Part shown: piece by piece, positions 46,497-57,500 of the stretch | How the letters are laid out: every line of letters starts with the position of its first letter | Numbering within the stretch: position 1 is the first letter of the stretch | Origin: Gnetum montanum | Taxonomy: Eukaryota > Streptophyta > Gnetopsida > Gnetales > Gnetaceae | Assembly (NCBI GenBank): GCA_015680685.1 | Contig: MNCI01001005.1 | Span: forward strand, 1-60,544 | DNA length: 60,544 bases | Reading direction: 5' to 3' | Position numbers and translations under genes: made by a program | The notes under the pieces: generated by a model | What the model saw: the letters and a program-made list of their open reading frames with translations, nothing else | Database searches by the model: none | Told to the model about the DNA's origin: nothing

Positions 46497-47469
46497 TGAT
46501 GAGTGGCGAGGTACCCCTACACTCAACCATACGAAACGAGCGTCGCATGCGCGATCTGGTCGAACTCCGCAGATGGACTAGTTGTGGCACCTAGATAGTT
46601 AGCCTTAGGTCACAATTCGCTGTCTTCCCATCTAGACTAGTTTTGCATATGTCACATATGGTTTAGTCTAGATGAGGTGTATGATGTGTCCTAATTCTAT
46701 CGCTACTCCTGAAGGCAATGGAAAAGAATATTTAACTAAATCTAAGCTAAGAGGAAAAGGTAAAGAAATCTAATCTAGCCTAAGTGCGACGAGCAACCGA
46801 TTCCTTGATCAACCGTACACATCTTAGACTTCGTGCACGACTGCCACTGGGACTACCAAGCATAGAGCTAGGTACACCACTGGGATTACCAAGCGCATAC
46901 CCCAAATACGCCACTGGGTTACCAAGCGTAGATCCCCCTAGGTACACCACTGGGCTACCAAGCAGTCACACTTAAATGCTCATAATCAAGTCGAACTCGT
47001 TCCGCTTCTAGGAGTTTAAGGGTGAGAAGCTACTCGCGATGAGTAACTGATTCCTTAACTAGCCGTACACACCCGTAGATGCTCGTAGCTAAGTCGTACT
47101 CACACCACGCTATGAAAGCAATAAATAACATGAAATAAATAACAATAAATAAACTAAGTGAATGCTGCAATGATGAAGTAATCTCAATCTTTATTGCCGG
47201 TCATGTGCGTGTCCATGTACGGCACACTTGAATAAAGACACCATACAATTACATTCACCACACTGTGGGCAGACACGGGAAAAATTCCAACTCTGGAGGG
47301 ATCAAACTGCCAGAGCTTCACTACACTAAAACTGGGATCCCGAATAAGGGAGAGCTGCCTCTTATTTATAGAAATTACGGCTGACTGCGATATCACGTAC
47401 GCGATATCGTAGGGAAGGATGCGATATTGCGTACGCGATATCGCGGCCGACACAGACCGCGTCTCATCA
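46497..47469 (-). repeat. 3' LTR of element G
   Basis: Starts (plus coordinates) TGATGAGTGGCGAGGTACC and ends CCGCGTCTCATCA, followed by the inverted PPT; 973 bases. Minus-strand TATA box at 47370-47363. Carries four copies of a CACTGGG(A)TTACCAAGC unit at 46846-46960 that is present once or twice in other LTRs of the family. Confidence 0.85.
47363..47460 (-). promoter_or_regulatory. LTR promoter of G: paired GATATC palindromes and TATA box
   Basis: Cores at 47389, 47403, 47423 and 47437 form two pairs with 14-base spacing: GATATCACGTACGCGATATC and GATATTGCGTACGCGATATC. Each pair is close to a palindrome centred on GTAC. The TATA box lies next to them. Confidence 0.6.
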
Positions 47470-47483
47470 TACCCCCACGACTG
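47470..47483 (-). promoter_or_regulatory. Polypurine tract of element G
   Basis: TACCCCCACGACTG on plus, that is CAGTCGTGGGGGTA on minus, directly before the 3' LTR. It is the same site as in C, D and E with one transition. Confidence 0.8.
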
Positions 47484-49477
47484 AATAAAAACTCGTCCTC
47501 AAGTTACAAGGAGAACAAGCTTCAGTGATTACACAGTGGATAGGTATGGGATTATTAACTAGAAAAAGAAATGGACTAATGCCGCACTGTGGGAAGACAC
47601 AACACAGAGAAAAACTGCTACAACAGCAAAAATGGGGAACTCATGTAGTTCCTGGTGGCGGCTGGAATGACAGAAAACATCGGTAGTTGGAAATACCGAT
47701 CGAGATTCCGGCGTACACAGTTTTAGCCACGGATCCGCGCGAGGGCTATGCTGGAAAAACGAATCCGCGGCGCCCTGAACGGTCTTGTCGATCAGACAGG
47801 GACTTACGGGTCGGTAAAACGATGAGAATTACGTGGAGAGAAAGCGATCTGTTTAAAAGAGTGGTAAAACGAGGGAAAAACGATGTAATTGGATTGCAAC
47901 AGCGATAATGCTAAACACGATAAAAAGAGGTTGACATAAGAAGCCCGAAACTTTAAGATCTGTGCTTTGACTTACAAATGTATATTTCGTATGAGAAATT
48001 ACACTGGGGAATCCCTGATTATAGGATGTGAAACAAGCACAGAACAACAAGCAAAACGGTCTAAACAGAAGTCCGATCTACCTTGTGGGCTAAAGCTGAG
48101 ATGCAAGGCAGGCCAAGCTTTGACGTCTACCGATCAATTGTTTCTGATTGATAGAGTCCTTTCAGCAGAAAGATTGCTCCTGTCACCGATACTCAATTTG
48201 AACTGTACTCTGCTTCGGCTGTAAGATGATGATGTCCACGATTGCCAAAGCGCTGATCTCTGTATCTCTGCTCCAAAGTGCTAAGTGCTCTAGTGCTCAA
48301 AAATATGCTATTTGCTTCTCTGATTTGCCAACCCCTGTGTCTTTGTCGACTAGGGTATTTATAGGTCGCGACGCTTCGTGGAAAAGGCGCAACCCTAATG
48401 ATGTGGGTTCCGGATATTACGGGCCCTGCTGGCATAATCTTTCAAGTCAGACTGTGACTACGCACAACACGCTTGTTTGCGTGTTGTGCGTGTGAAGAAT
48501 AGGCACATGCTGAGCGTACTTTAGGCTGCATTCAGGCTGTATTACGCTCATTCGCATTGCGTTCCGTGTATGAGCGTAATCTAGAGTAAAAGCCATAAGC
48601 TCAAAATTGCTTTACGCTCACTACGCGACTGTGCGTAACAAAGCGTGGATAGTGTGCAACTTACGCTCGCTACGCAACCGTGCGTAATGAATGCGTAAAT
48701 AATGCGTGATTTACGCTCGCTACGCAGCTACGCGTGATGAAGCGTAAACAATGTATAAGTTACGGTCACTACGCAGCTGCGCGTAGTGAAGCGTATAAGC
48801 AATGTACAACTTGATAACATACGCCATGGTACGCATCGCCGTGTAACGAGCGTAAAGACAAGTTATCCATGTACTGCAAGAAAAAGTGCTAACCTGTTGT
48901 GCTTCTCTGAACTCTGCCTACGACTGTCATGAAGCTTATTATGCTCATTACGCTGTCGTGCCTTTGAACCAATCTGATGCGCGTTTTTGCTGGAATTACG
49001 AATCTTTGCCTGAGGCCGACTCGTAATTTTCACGGTGTTTCAATGGCCCCTCTTTGTTGACGGTTAGAGGGCGTGCCCGAAGGACGTCGACAAAGAATGC
49101 GAAACACCGGATTGGTAGAAGCAAGAACAACACTCATCCATGGCTACTCAAGCATTGCTCTGTCCACGTGAACGAGAAAGATTGGCGGGTATAGGAGATA
49201 AAGGGATGTAACTGGAAATAGGTTCGGAAAAAAAATGCGAAATGTATGTTTATTTAGGTCAACAGGAATACTTTCAGACGAGCGTAGCGCGTCAATCTGA
49301 GATGTCTCTGTTACAAATTGTAGCAGGAATGCATGCAAAAGGAGCGTTACGCATCACTTTCTGCGATATCTCTGCTAGCGTTTGTGGAAAATGAGTACTT
49401 GCGTAGGTAGATGTTGCGTATGGGAATTGGGTGGTGGGGAGGAAGGAGACAAGAGATAAGGGTAAGACTGTGTGAGG
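47484..49477. other. 3' untranslated region of G, repeat-rich
   Basis: No gene with recognisable features. Several unrelated short frames overlap on both strands. Rich in GCGTA/TACGC words, with an ordered 50-base tandem array at 48611-48812. Confidence 0.5.
48611..48812. repeat. Four tandem ~50-base units with TACGC/GCGTA arms
   Basis: Units begin at about 48611, 48661, 48711 and 48760, each TTACG(C/G)TC(A/G)CTACGC followed by a GCGTA(A/G) arm. Every unit can fold into a small hairpin. It lies between integrase and 3' LTR. Confidence 0.75.
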
Positions 49478-50628
49478 CTAAGTGGTCGGGCAAACCTGAG
49501 CAGCCATTTCAACGTGCTGTTGTACTCTGCCGCTCAGATGGAACACACCTTTGGACGGCACCCTCCAAGGCAGGTAACCTGCAACCACGAAAGAAAACAA
49601 AGGACACCATTGCTGATGAACCGAAGGCGATATTTTCTTGCAACCAACACTATCTGATGTTAGATAAATGAGCTGTAAAGAAGGAGCCGGGGCGCGCAGG
49701 TGGAGCTGCCAATCCTGATGATTCGGCGCTGCATATCTTCGCCAAAAAGGCACTAGACACAGTGCAGCTAACTGGCTGCACCAGGAATTGGCCGGATGAA
49801 TCTGCGAGGCCGGCGTCCGATAGTGATGATTGGCAAAGATTCTCGGGGCCGTTGCCATCGAGGATTTCGTCGGGGCTCCGACTGACGAGGCTAAACTCCC
49901 AGAGGTACCACCACTGCGGCGGGTGCGGTGGCAACATCTCCGAGGGATCAGTAAGATGCCTCTTTGCTTATCCGAGGAATCAGTAGGATGCCGATGGGGT
50001 GGCGACACTGGTACTATTTCAGTATCCCACCCCATCTGCTGTGCAGTTGTACAAGAATGATCTCGCTCGCTTGAACATGGTAGCGGTCTGTACATCCCAG
50101 TTTTAAGTCTTGGTAGACTGCCGTTACTGGTTTTAAGTCTCAGCAAACCATGGTCCCAGTTTAAAGTCCGGGCAGACCGAGAGGTGCTAGTTTTACGTCG
50201 TAGCGGATGGTGGTAAGGCTGGTTTATGGTCTCAGCAGACCGTGCTGTGGATGTCAGTTTTATGTCATAACCCAGGGACAACGTTGTGCTAGTTTTACGT
50301 CCCAGCAGACGGCTACGTACCTGTGCCAGTTTAGCGTCGTGGCGGATGCGTGCAAAAGATGCCAGTTTTTTGTCTTGGCGGACCTGTACAACAGTGCCAG
50401 TTTTACATCGTAGCGGACGGTTACCATTTACCAATTTAGCGTCGTGGCGGACGCATGCAAGGCATGCCAGTTTTACGTCATAGCGGACGGTCAGTTCCAG
50501 TTTTACGTCGTAGCGGACGTGAAACGCCAGTTTTACGTCGTAGCAGACGTGCAACGCCAGTTTTACGTCGTAGCGGACGACTATTGCCATACCTGCTATC
50601 GACACCGTAGATGCCGCTAGATGAAATA
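49478..50628. other. Region between integrase and 3' repeats, no supported gene
   Basis: A long minus-strand open frame (49478-50632) crosses the minisatellite and then Pro/His-rich sequence. Its apparent repeats (YDVKLA type) only mirror the DNA repeat. A plus-strand frame at 49830-50060 is equally unsupported. Confidence 0.5.
50094..50597. repeat. Minisatellite of CCAGTTTTACGTCGTAGCGG units
   Basis: About 15-17 units of roughly 26-45 bases, most regular at 50480-50590 where the period is 30-33. It starts 40 bases after the integrase stop. Related single units occur at 54229-54256 and 58798-58880 in the same element. Confidence 0.8.
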
Positions 50629-52470
50629 TCACTTCAAGTAGACGTGATTTACAGGGTTTGCTAATTCGTTGCTGTTGGCGTCTGCTAATCTGAACGCTCC
50701 GTTGCCATACGCGTCAACCACCAAGAAAGGGCCTTCCCAGTTTGCAGAGAACTTGCCTACTGGTTCATGCACAACCTTGAGAACAAGATCTCCCTTCTTG
50801 ATCGGGCGCTTTTGAAGGTTGTGGCGATGTTTCTGGCGCTGTTTGTCCTGATATTTCTCAATCGCATCAAGAGCCTGTATCCACTTCTCTTCTACTGAAT
50901 CCAAATCCATTATCCGAGCCTCGGTGTGTTGAGCCTCATTTATAATGGTGGAAAGGACCATTCTCAGAGAAGGAATTTGCAATTCAAGAGGTAGCACTGC
51001 TTTAGATCCGTAAACCAGGCCATAGGGCGTACTACCTGTAACTGTCCTACACGTCGTACGATATGCCCATAGCACATAGACGATCTATTCGTGCCACCGC
51101 CTTTTGTTGCCGTCGAGCATTTTCTTGAGCAAATTGATGACTATTTTGTTTGATGCTTCAGCTTGACCATTTGCCTGCGGGTAATAAGGAGAGGAAAAAG
51201 ACTGCCTAATGCCTAGGTTGTCACAGAAGGATTTGGTATCCACGCTACTAAACTGTGGCCCATTGTCGGTCACAATAGTCATCAGGAGGCCAAATCGGGT
51301 TACAATATTGTCCAAGATAAAATGACAAACCTGTTGGGATGTGATTTTCCGCAGGGGGATAGCTTCTACCCACTTCGTAAAGTATTCAGTAGCGGTAATA
51401 ATGAAGCTATGCCCTGTAGAAGATTTTGGTGTGATGGGTCCTATGATGTCCAGTCCCCATCGCTGAAATGGCCATGTTATCTGTGTCGTATGCAATTTTG
51501 TGGGTGACACGTGGATGAGGTTTTCATGCCGTTGACACGTGTCACAGGTTTTGACCTTTGTCAGGTAGTCTCGTTCCATGCGTGGCCAGTAGTATCCTAA
51601 GCGTTGGATTTTCAGGACCATAGCCCTTGGTGCTACGTGGCCGCCACACAATCCCTCGTGAACGTCGCCGAATATGTGCTGCGCCTGGTCTTTGTCAACG
51701 TAGGTAAGCAACACACCATCAAAGGAGCGTCTACAAAGAGTTCTGTCTTCGATGATGACGTATTGCCTAGCCCTCTTACGGATTATGTCTTTCTGTGCGC
51801 GTGTTAATGTAGATGGCAGCTCCCCTTCCAAAAGATAAGTTTTGATGTTATCGTACCATTCAGGCGTGCTTTCCTCGATAAGAGAGGAGATTTGCGCCAT
51901 CTGAATGACAGGGTCTACGCAGTCTGTAATCAATGCAGGGCAGGTGTTAAGCAGGTGTGAAGGCACGTGTAAAGCCAGGGTGGCAAGTGCGTCGGCCAGC
52001 ATGTTGTCAGTCCTCGGGACGTGTTGGGCGTCGAAGGTCGTAAATCTCCTCAGAAGATCTTTAGCCTGATCGTAGTAGGGCTGCAAATGTACAGCCTTGC
52101 AGGCGTAGACTCTAGTGATTTGATTTATGACTAGCATCGAATCACCCCTAACCGCCAGGTGTTGCACATCGAGTTCACCTGCAGTTAATAACCCCCTGAG
52201 GAGCCCCTCGTACTCTGCCACATTGTTCGTACAAGGGAAGGTCAATCGATAAGCGTGTAGACGAACATCCTCGGACGATAGCGTAAGGACAGTGCCAGCA
52301 CTGCCGCCTCTGGCAGTTGAAGCTCCGTCGAAGTGCAACATTGCTTCGAGGCCTGTCGAGACAGGGCTTAGACTATGTACATGTTCGTCCGGAAACTCTG
52401 GCTCTATGGTTGCGTGATTGTTAATCGGCGAAGTCGTTAACTGGTCAGCTATCGCTTGGCCCTTCGTGGA
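50629..52470 (-). pseudogene. Second RNase H and integrase of element G
   Basis: Same frame as the RT block, interrupted by a single TAG at 51085-51087. First a plant Tat-type extra RNase H (about 52340-51970) with all four acidic residues visible: LHFDGAS, NNVAEYEGL, RGDSMLV, NMLADALA. Then integrase: a zinc-binding HHCC region (VHEGLCGGH ... CDTC, 51680-51540), catalytic Asp in WGLDIIGP, Asp in VTDNGPQF and Glu in PQANGQAEASNK (51450-51160), and after the stop the C-terminal VLWAYRTT and a GPF/Y-type block (NWEGPFLVVDAYG). There is no chromodomain. Integrase inserts the cDNA. TAG is one C-to-T step from CAG. Confidence 0.9.
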
Positions 52471-52473
52471 TGA

Positions 52474-54104
52474 TTAGCCAATATAATGCAGATCGAATTC
52501 CGCAGTGATAGCCTTCCAATGAGCTATTTTGCTACTCTCGTATAAGCTATGTGTAATGGCTCTAAGAATGTTGTTTTTACAGATGACGTTAACTTGACTA
52601 CGAAAAAGATAATGCCTACATTTCTTGAGCGCAAAAACTAATGCTAAGAAATTACGCTCAACGTCGTTGTATCTCGTCTCATACGGTAATAGAGCATGAC
52701 TCAGGTAGTAGATGGGCATTTCCGACCCATCATCCCTCTTTTGACAAAGCAACGCTGCTATTGCTACGTCCGAAGTTGCAAGGTAAATAAAAAAAGGCAG
52801 ATCCCTTTGTGGCGGGAAAACTGTCGGTAGATGTTGCAGTTCTTGTTTTAAACTATCAAACGCACGCTGGCAATCATCAGTCCATTCAAAATTAACCCCC
52901 TTTTTCAGCAAATGTTGCATAGGGGGTAATTTGTCGGTTAACCTCGAAATGAATCTGCGTATAAACTGTAAACGTCCCTGCAACCCGCGTAATTGCTTGA
53001 GGTCTGTGGGAGGTCTTAACCTAATAATGGCTTTGACCTTGTCAGGGTCAACTCGTATGCCGGTTTCTGATACCACGAACCCCAACATGCGTCCGGTTTT
53101 GACTCCGAATACACACTTCTTTGGGTTAAGCCGGAGCTCATGTGTGGAGCATCTTTTAAGGACTAACTCCAGGGCCTCTGAATGATCGTCTGACTTCAAA
53201 GACTTCATAGCTATGTCGTCTACATAATCATTCAGCCTTCCTAGGAGGTAATCGCTGAAGATGTATGTCATGGCTCGTTGATACGTTGCTCCAGCATTTT
53301 TCAGGCCAAAAGGCATCATGGTGTAGCAAAATGTGCCCCAGGGTGTCATGAACGTCGTGGTCAGCTGGTGTTCTGGGTTAATGCGAATCTGGTTATAGCC
53401 TGAGAAGCCATCCATGAAGGACAGAAGAGCATGCCCAGTTGTTGTATCCACTAGCTGGTCAATACTTGGCAACGGGAAGTTATCCTTGATCGTGGAATTG
53501 TTCAAATCCCGGAAGTCGATGCATATGCGTATGCTCCCGGTCTTCTTCGGCATGACCACAATGTTAGATACCCAGTCTGAGTAATCGACCGTGCGGATGA
53601 AACCAGCCTGGTACAGCTTGGTAATTTCATCATGCACCGCTAGCGTGATCTCTGGTTTTATTTTGCGTGCCTTTTGCCTAACTGCTTTAACCTGTGGGTC
53701 GAGAATAATGTTGTGCCAGATCAATCTTGGATCTAACCCAGGCATGTCCTCATATGACCATGCAAAGACAGTAATGTTGTCTTGCAGGACCTGTTTTATT
53801 GCGTTGTGCGTTTTCTCATCTAGCAAAGAACTGACTTTGAGTGTTTTAGTCTCTCCCCTATGCGTGACGATAGGGACCTCGCAAAGGGGGTCCTCGGTTA
53901 TGTCCCCAGACTCCAGGTCTAGCGTGCGCGTCGATTGTTCTGGCCATTCTGGGGACGTCTCCGACGCAGCTATGGTTACGCTTTCAAAGGGGAGATTAAT
54001 GTCTACTAGCGTGAAGTTAAACTGTCTAACTAAGTTCCCGTATGGGCCTGTCAAAGTTAAAGGTGCTGAAACTGTGGCATCCATTCTCCGTCTGTCCTGA
54101 AAAA
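52474..54104 (-). CDS. Reverse transcriptase and RNase H of element G
   Basis: An open frame of about 540 codons, ending at a TAA (52471-52473) that separates it from the downstream RNase H and integrase in the same frame. It shows the Tat/Ogre linker FAWSYEDMPGLDP, RT blocks VVMPKKTGSIRICIDFRDLN, FPLPSIDQLVD, SFMDGFSGYNQI, MPFGLKNAGATYQR and the catalytic YVDD at 53226-53215, then GFVVSETGIRVDPDKVKAI. The classical RNase H follows (FFIYLATSDVA, YNDVERNFLAL). It copies element RNA into DNA. No ATG lies between the upstream stop (near 54125) and the conserved start of the linker except one at 54084, which fits an exon entered by splicing. Confidence 0.9.
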
Positions 54105-54181
54105 CTGGCAAGTGCGTAAATGGTTAGGAGACAAATGACGTGATGTCGCCGAACGTGGAAGGCTGAATGAATTTTGAATAT

Positions 54182-54189
54182 TATATAAG
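54182..54189 (+). promoter_or_regulatory. Possible TATA box of the antisense gene
   Basis: TATATAAG about 350 bases before the start codon at 54539. The leader between them contains a purine repeat (54413-54478). A weaker TATA-like site, CGTATAAGTAAG, is near 54351. Confidence 0.3.
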
Positions 54190-54412
54190 AGCTATAATCA
54201 ATGTAACCCGATTATGAGGCGATAAGATGTGGTAGTTTAACGTCATTTCGGACAGTGGAGCGTGCGATATCGTCCGAATTAATATCCGGATTTTCGGATT
54301 CCATTTCAGGAAAGTTCCGCTTAGATCTGATATCAAGTCGGCGATCCTCGCGTATAAGTAAGTGATTTTTCGATAAGAAGCGGTTGTTGGCAATCGTGAA
54401 TTTGAATTTGCA

Positions 54413-54478
54413 AGGAAGAGCAGAGAAAAGGGAGAGCAGAGAAGAGGAAGAGCAGAGAAGAGGAAGAGCAGAGAGCTA
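54413..54478 (+). repeat. AGAGCAGAGAAGAGGA tandem repeat in the leader of the antisense gene
   Basis: Three to four copies of a 16-base purine unit, just upstream of the start codon. GA-rich leaders are common in plant 5' untranslated regions. Confidence 0.7.
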
Positions 54479-54538
54479 GGGCGTGGAACCTTGCGAGGAT
54501 TTGCAAGTAGGCTGTAAAGAAATTCTACAACTATCGTG

Positions 54539-57500
54539 ATGGCACCGAAGGCGAAGAAGAAGAATGCGAAACTAGCTAAAATTGACGAAGTGCAGGCGAA
54601 TCTAAATCGTGTCTCGCAGGCGCTAATCGATGTTTGCGACCCGACGCCTCTTAACCGGTAGGTCATTCTTCTCGTGCTTACGCTTGTTCTATATGTCTAT
54701 TTTGCTTTTCTTGAATGTGTTTTGCGTGAATGCGAATGTCAAAATTGCGGACCTCGGGTTAATGCGAGGGTTTTGGTGAGGTTGCGTTTATCGCCGTTGT
54801 CAGGGAAAAACCTTGCGTTGTTGCAAGGGTTTGGGCGGTTTCGGCTTGGTTGCGTTTTACGAGTTCTGTGTTAGCTGTGCAAATGTAGATGTAGGTTTTA
54901 ATGAGTCTTGGCTTTTCCCTATAGCATCACGCTGAAGCCCATCTTGATTGTGCTTGATATCATTGGGGTTTTATGCTGGGTGAACCCTATCGTCCCAAAT
55001 GTTCCTCCCCCTCACACAAGAGTGCAGGGGAAGGCCATTTGGTTCTGAAAGGGAGCACTGGAATTCCTGCAGTTTTTACTGCGCAACTTCAGCATCATTA
55101 TCTGGTCCGATGTGGCCGGAGATGTTGCTGGTGCCATTTTGGAGCACCTATTGCCGGGGTCTTCGCAGGGGATTCTAGCTTACCTGACGGACAGAGCCAT
55201 CGAGACAGGCCATCCCAAGGACCAAGTGCTTAGCTCCCGGGGTCTAAGGAGCTTACACTGGATCTGGGGTATGGCCCGTTTCAACTGTTATCACGCATAC
55301 AACACGTTGTTCGTGGCTCGTCATGTGTCAACGTACTTCCAGAACCCACAAGGCACGGTGTACTATGCAGGCGGGTAAGCAGATTTGGCTAACTGTATGA
55401 TCTCTATTTTTTGTTTATAATGTATGTTATTGATGTAAAGGGAAAGGGAAGTCTACATGTAAGCTTACGCTGTATGGTACAGGTTTTTCATTCGCGACAA
55501 CAAGCTAATCGGTGACGGCGATACGCTGCCCTGGGCCGAAACGGCAATAAAGGTGTTTACCGCGACTAACAACGTTCGTGCCGGTGTCATCGGGCAAATC
55601 GGCCATGAGATGCGTGAGTATCACACCCGTTATGAGCAGTCTTTCAAGAATTGCCAGGTACTCGGGTGGCTGCACGAGGACTGGATCCTGGATCCGCCCC
55701 TCAGCGTCGAGGACATGGAGAGGGAACTCCCACAATTCCCGTTGCCGTTTGGCCCCGGTAAGGTTGTCGTGTGTTTTAATGTTGTTTGCGTAGTTGTGAG
55801 TTATGAACACCGTGATAATGTTTCTGTTTTGTCTTGCGTTTTTGGCTTGCAGTCAGGGAATCCCGAGAGATTACCCTTACCATTTCCGGCCGCGAGGCGA
55901 GGGATGTCCTCTTTCGTTACGGGGACATCAAGGAGGCACAATGTTGGCTTGGCCACTCGGCAGCCCCAGTTACAGTGGTCACCAAGATCCAGGCTGCAGG
56001 GCTAATGCACCTATTTTTGGCTGCAACCCCTGATGTCCCCACCAGCGAGATGATAGGCCTGGTCAACTCCTTTAGTGAGAAGGCAGATCATTTCAGCACG
56101 CGCGTGCATAACGTGCGTGTAAACTTTGATATCAATGCTCAGCTCTTCTCGGACCTGTTTGGCGTCCCCTCTAGTGGTCTTCCCGTAAAAGTGAAGACCA
56201 AGAGGAGCGTCAGAGTGGAGGAGTTTCTGCAGGAGTGGGCAAGAATCCCTAAGGATATCAAGGGGTTTCCTTGTGAGCAATTCGAGTTGGGGACCGCCAA
56301 AACACTTTATCCCCTTTTTCGGGCCCGAACCTTCCCCAAAACGCTCTCGCAGGTGAAGTTCTTTTCAGTAGAACAGACGCGTATTATGCGAGAGGTGTTG
56401 GAGGAGGGAGCCCATTTTGATTGGGGAAGCCATCTTGCCAAGGGGTTGCACAATGAAATGGTCAAGCTTCACGAGAAGCTCGAGTCCTGCTTCAACGTGC
56501 ACCATGCCTTTTTTATAGCCATCTTCCGGGGGTTTGCTGAGTATCTGGTCGTTCAAAGGAATGGGGTCTAGGTACAGCAAGACCGAGACCAACTATCCAA
56601 ACCTTGGATTGCCCACATTCTTAGCACTACCCGTGGGCAGGATTCGCCGGAAGGGATCGGAGAGTCGATGTCTGTGACAACTAAAGGCATGACGGCACCC
56701 CGAGTGCGAGGTCTCGACAGTGTAGGCGGGATAATGCCTACCTACACCGGCGATGCTTCGTGGGGGAAGCGCTTGGCGGAGGAAATTGTTGAGCCTGCAG
56801 CTCGACGGAAGAGGCTCCGTCTGGCTGAGGCCCCTAGAGGCGAGGCAGGCCACACCGTTGGGCTCACGGTGCAGCGGACTAAGCCTCCGCCTGGTAAGTG
56901 TAAATAGTTTATACGCAATGGTTCATTTAGATAAGCTGGAATTATATCCTAACTTATGGGGGTGTAAGCAGCAAAAACGATAGGGCGCTTGACCCCTGAG
57001 ACAGGGGCGATAGTACTAAGCCGTGGGGAGGGGGCCTCAATTTTGGAAGAAGAGGCTTCGGCTGTTGATACGCGTCATGTGCAGGTTCCATCGCGTGGGG
57101 CGGCCCCAGCTGCTAGTGGGAGCCGCATACAGACTGGGGCACATAAGGAGACCCCTGCTACTAGAACCAGTGACGCACTGACTCCGGTGCGTGAAAGGGA
57201 AGGAAACATGGAGGATGCTGATGAAGTCGCTACTGGCACCGGTAGAGGTAATGAGTGCGTTAGCGTATTTTGAAAGAATCTGTAAATAGGTAATATCTAA
57301 CCTGATTTACGCCATAGGGGAAGGAGATGCCTCAACGTCTGCTGCTGTTAACAAAACGCGGAGAGACTTCCCCGATAAGTTTGCCTTCATGGAAGGCGTC
57401 ATCAACGACATGATCGAGCGCCTGGAACGCATCGAACCTGGCGCTGGTAAGTTAATCGAAGTGGCGACGTAATGTCTTGGTGGTAATATGTCATCTGTCT

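Noticed and set aside
50094-50597. CRISPR-like array of repeats and spacers
   Set aside because: Units vary in length and sequence, spacers are themselves related, there are no cas genes and the host is a plant; it is a minisatellite.
49478-50632. Long minus-strand open frame (384 codons) with YDVKLA repeats
   Set aside because: The repeats are the 30-base minisatellite read in frame. The rest has no family features and overlaps plus-strand frames of similar quality, so it is not called a gene.
53591-54100. Plus-strand open frame of 169 codons
   Set aside because: Antisense shadow of the RT linker of element G.
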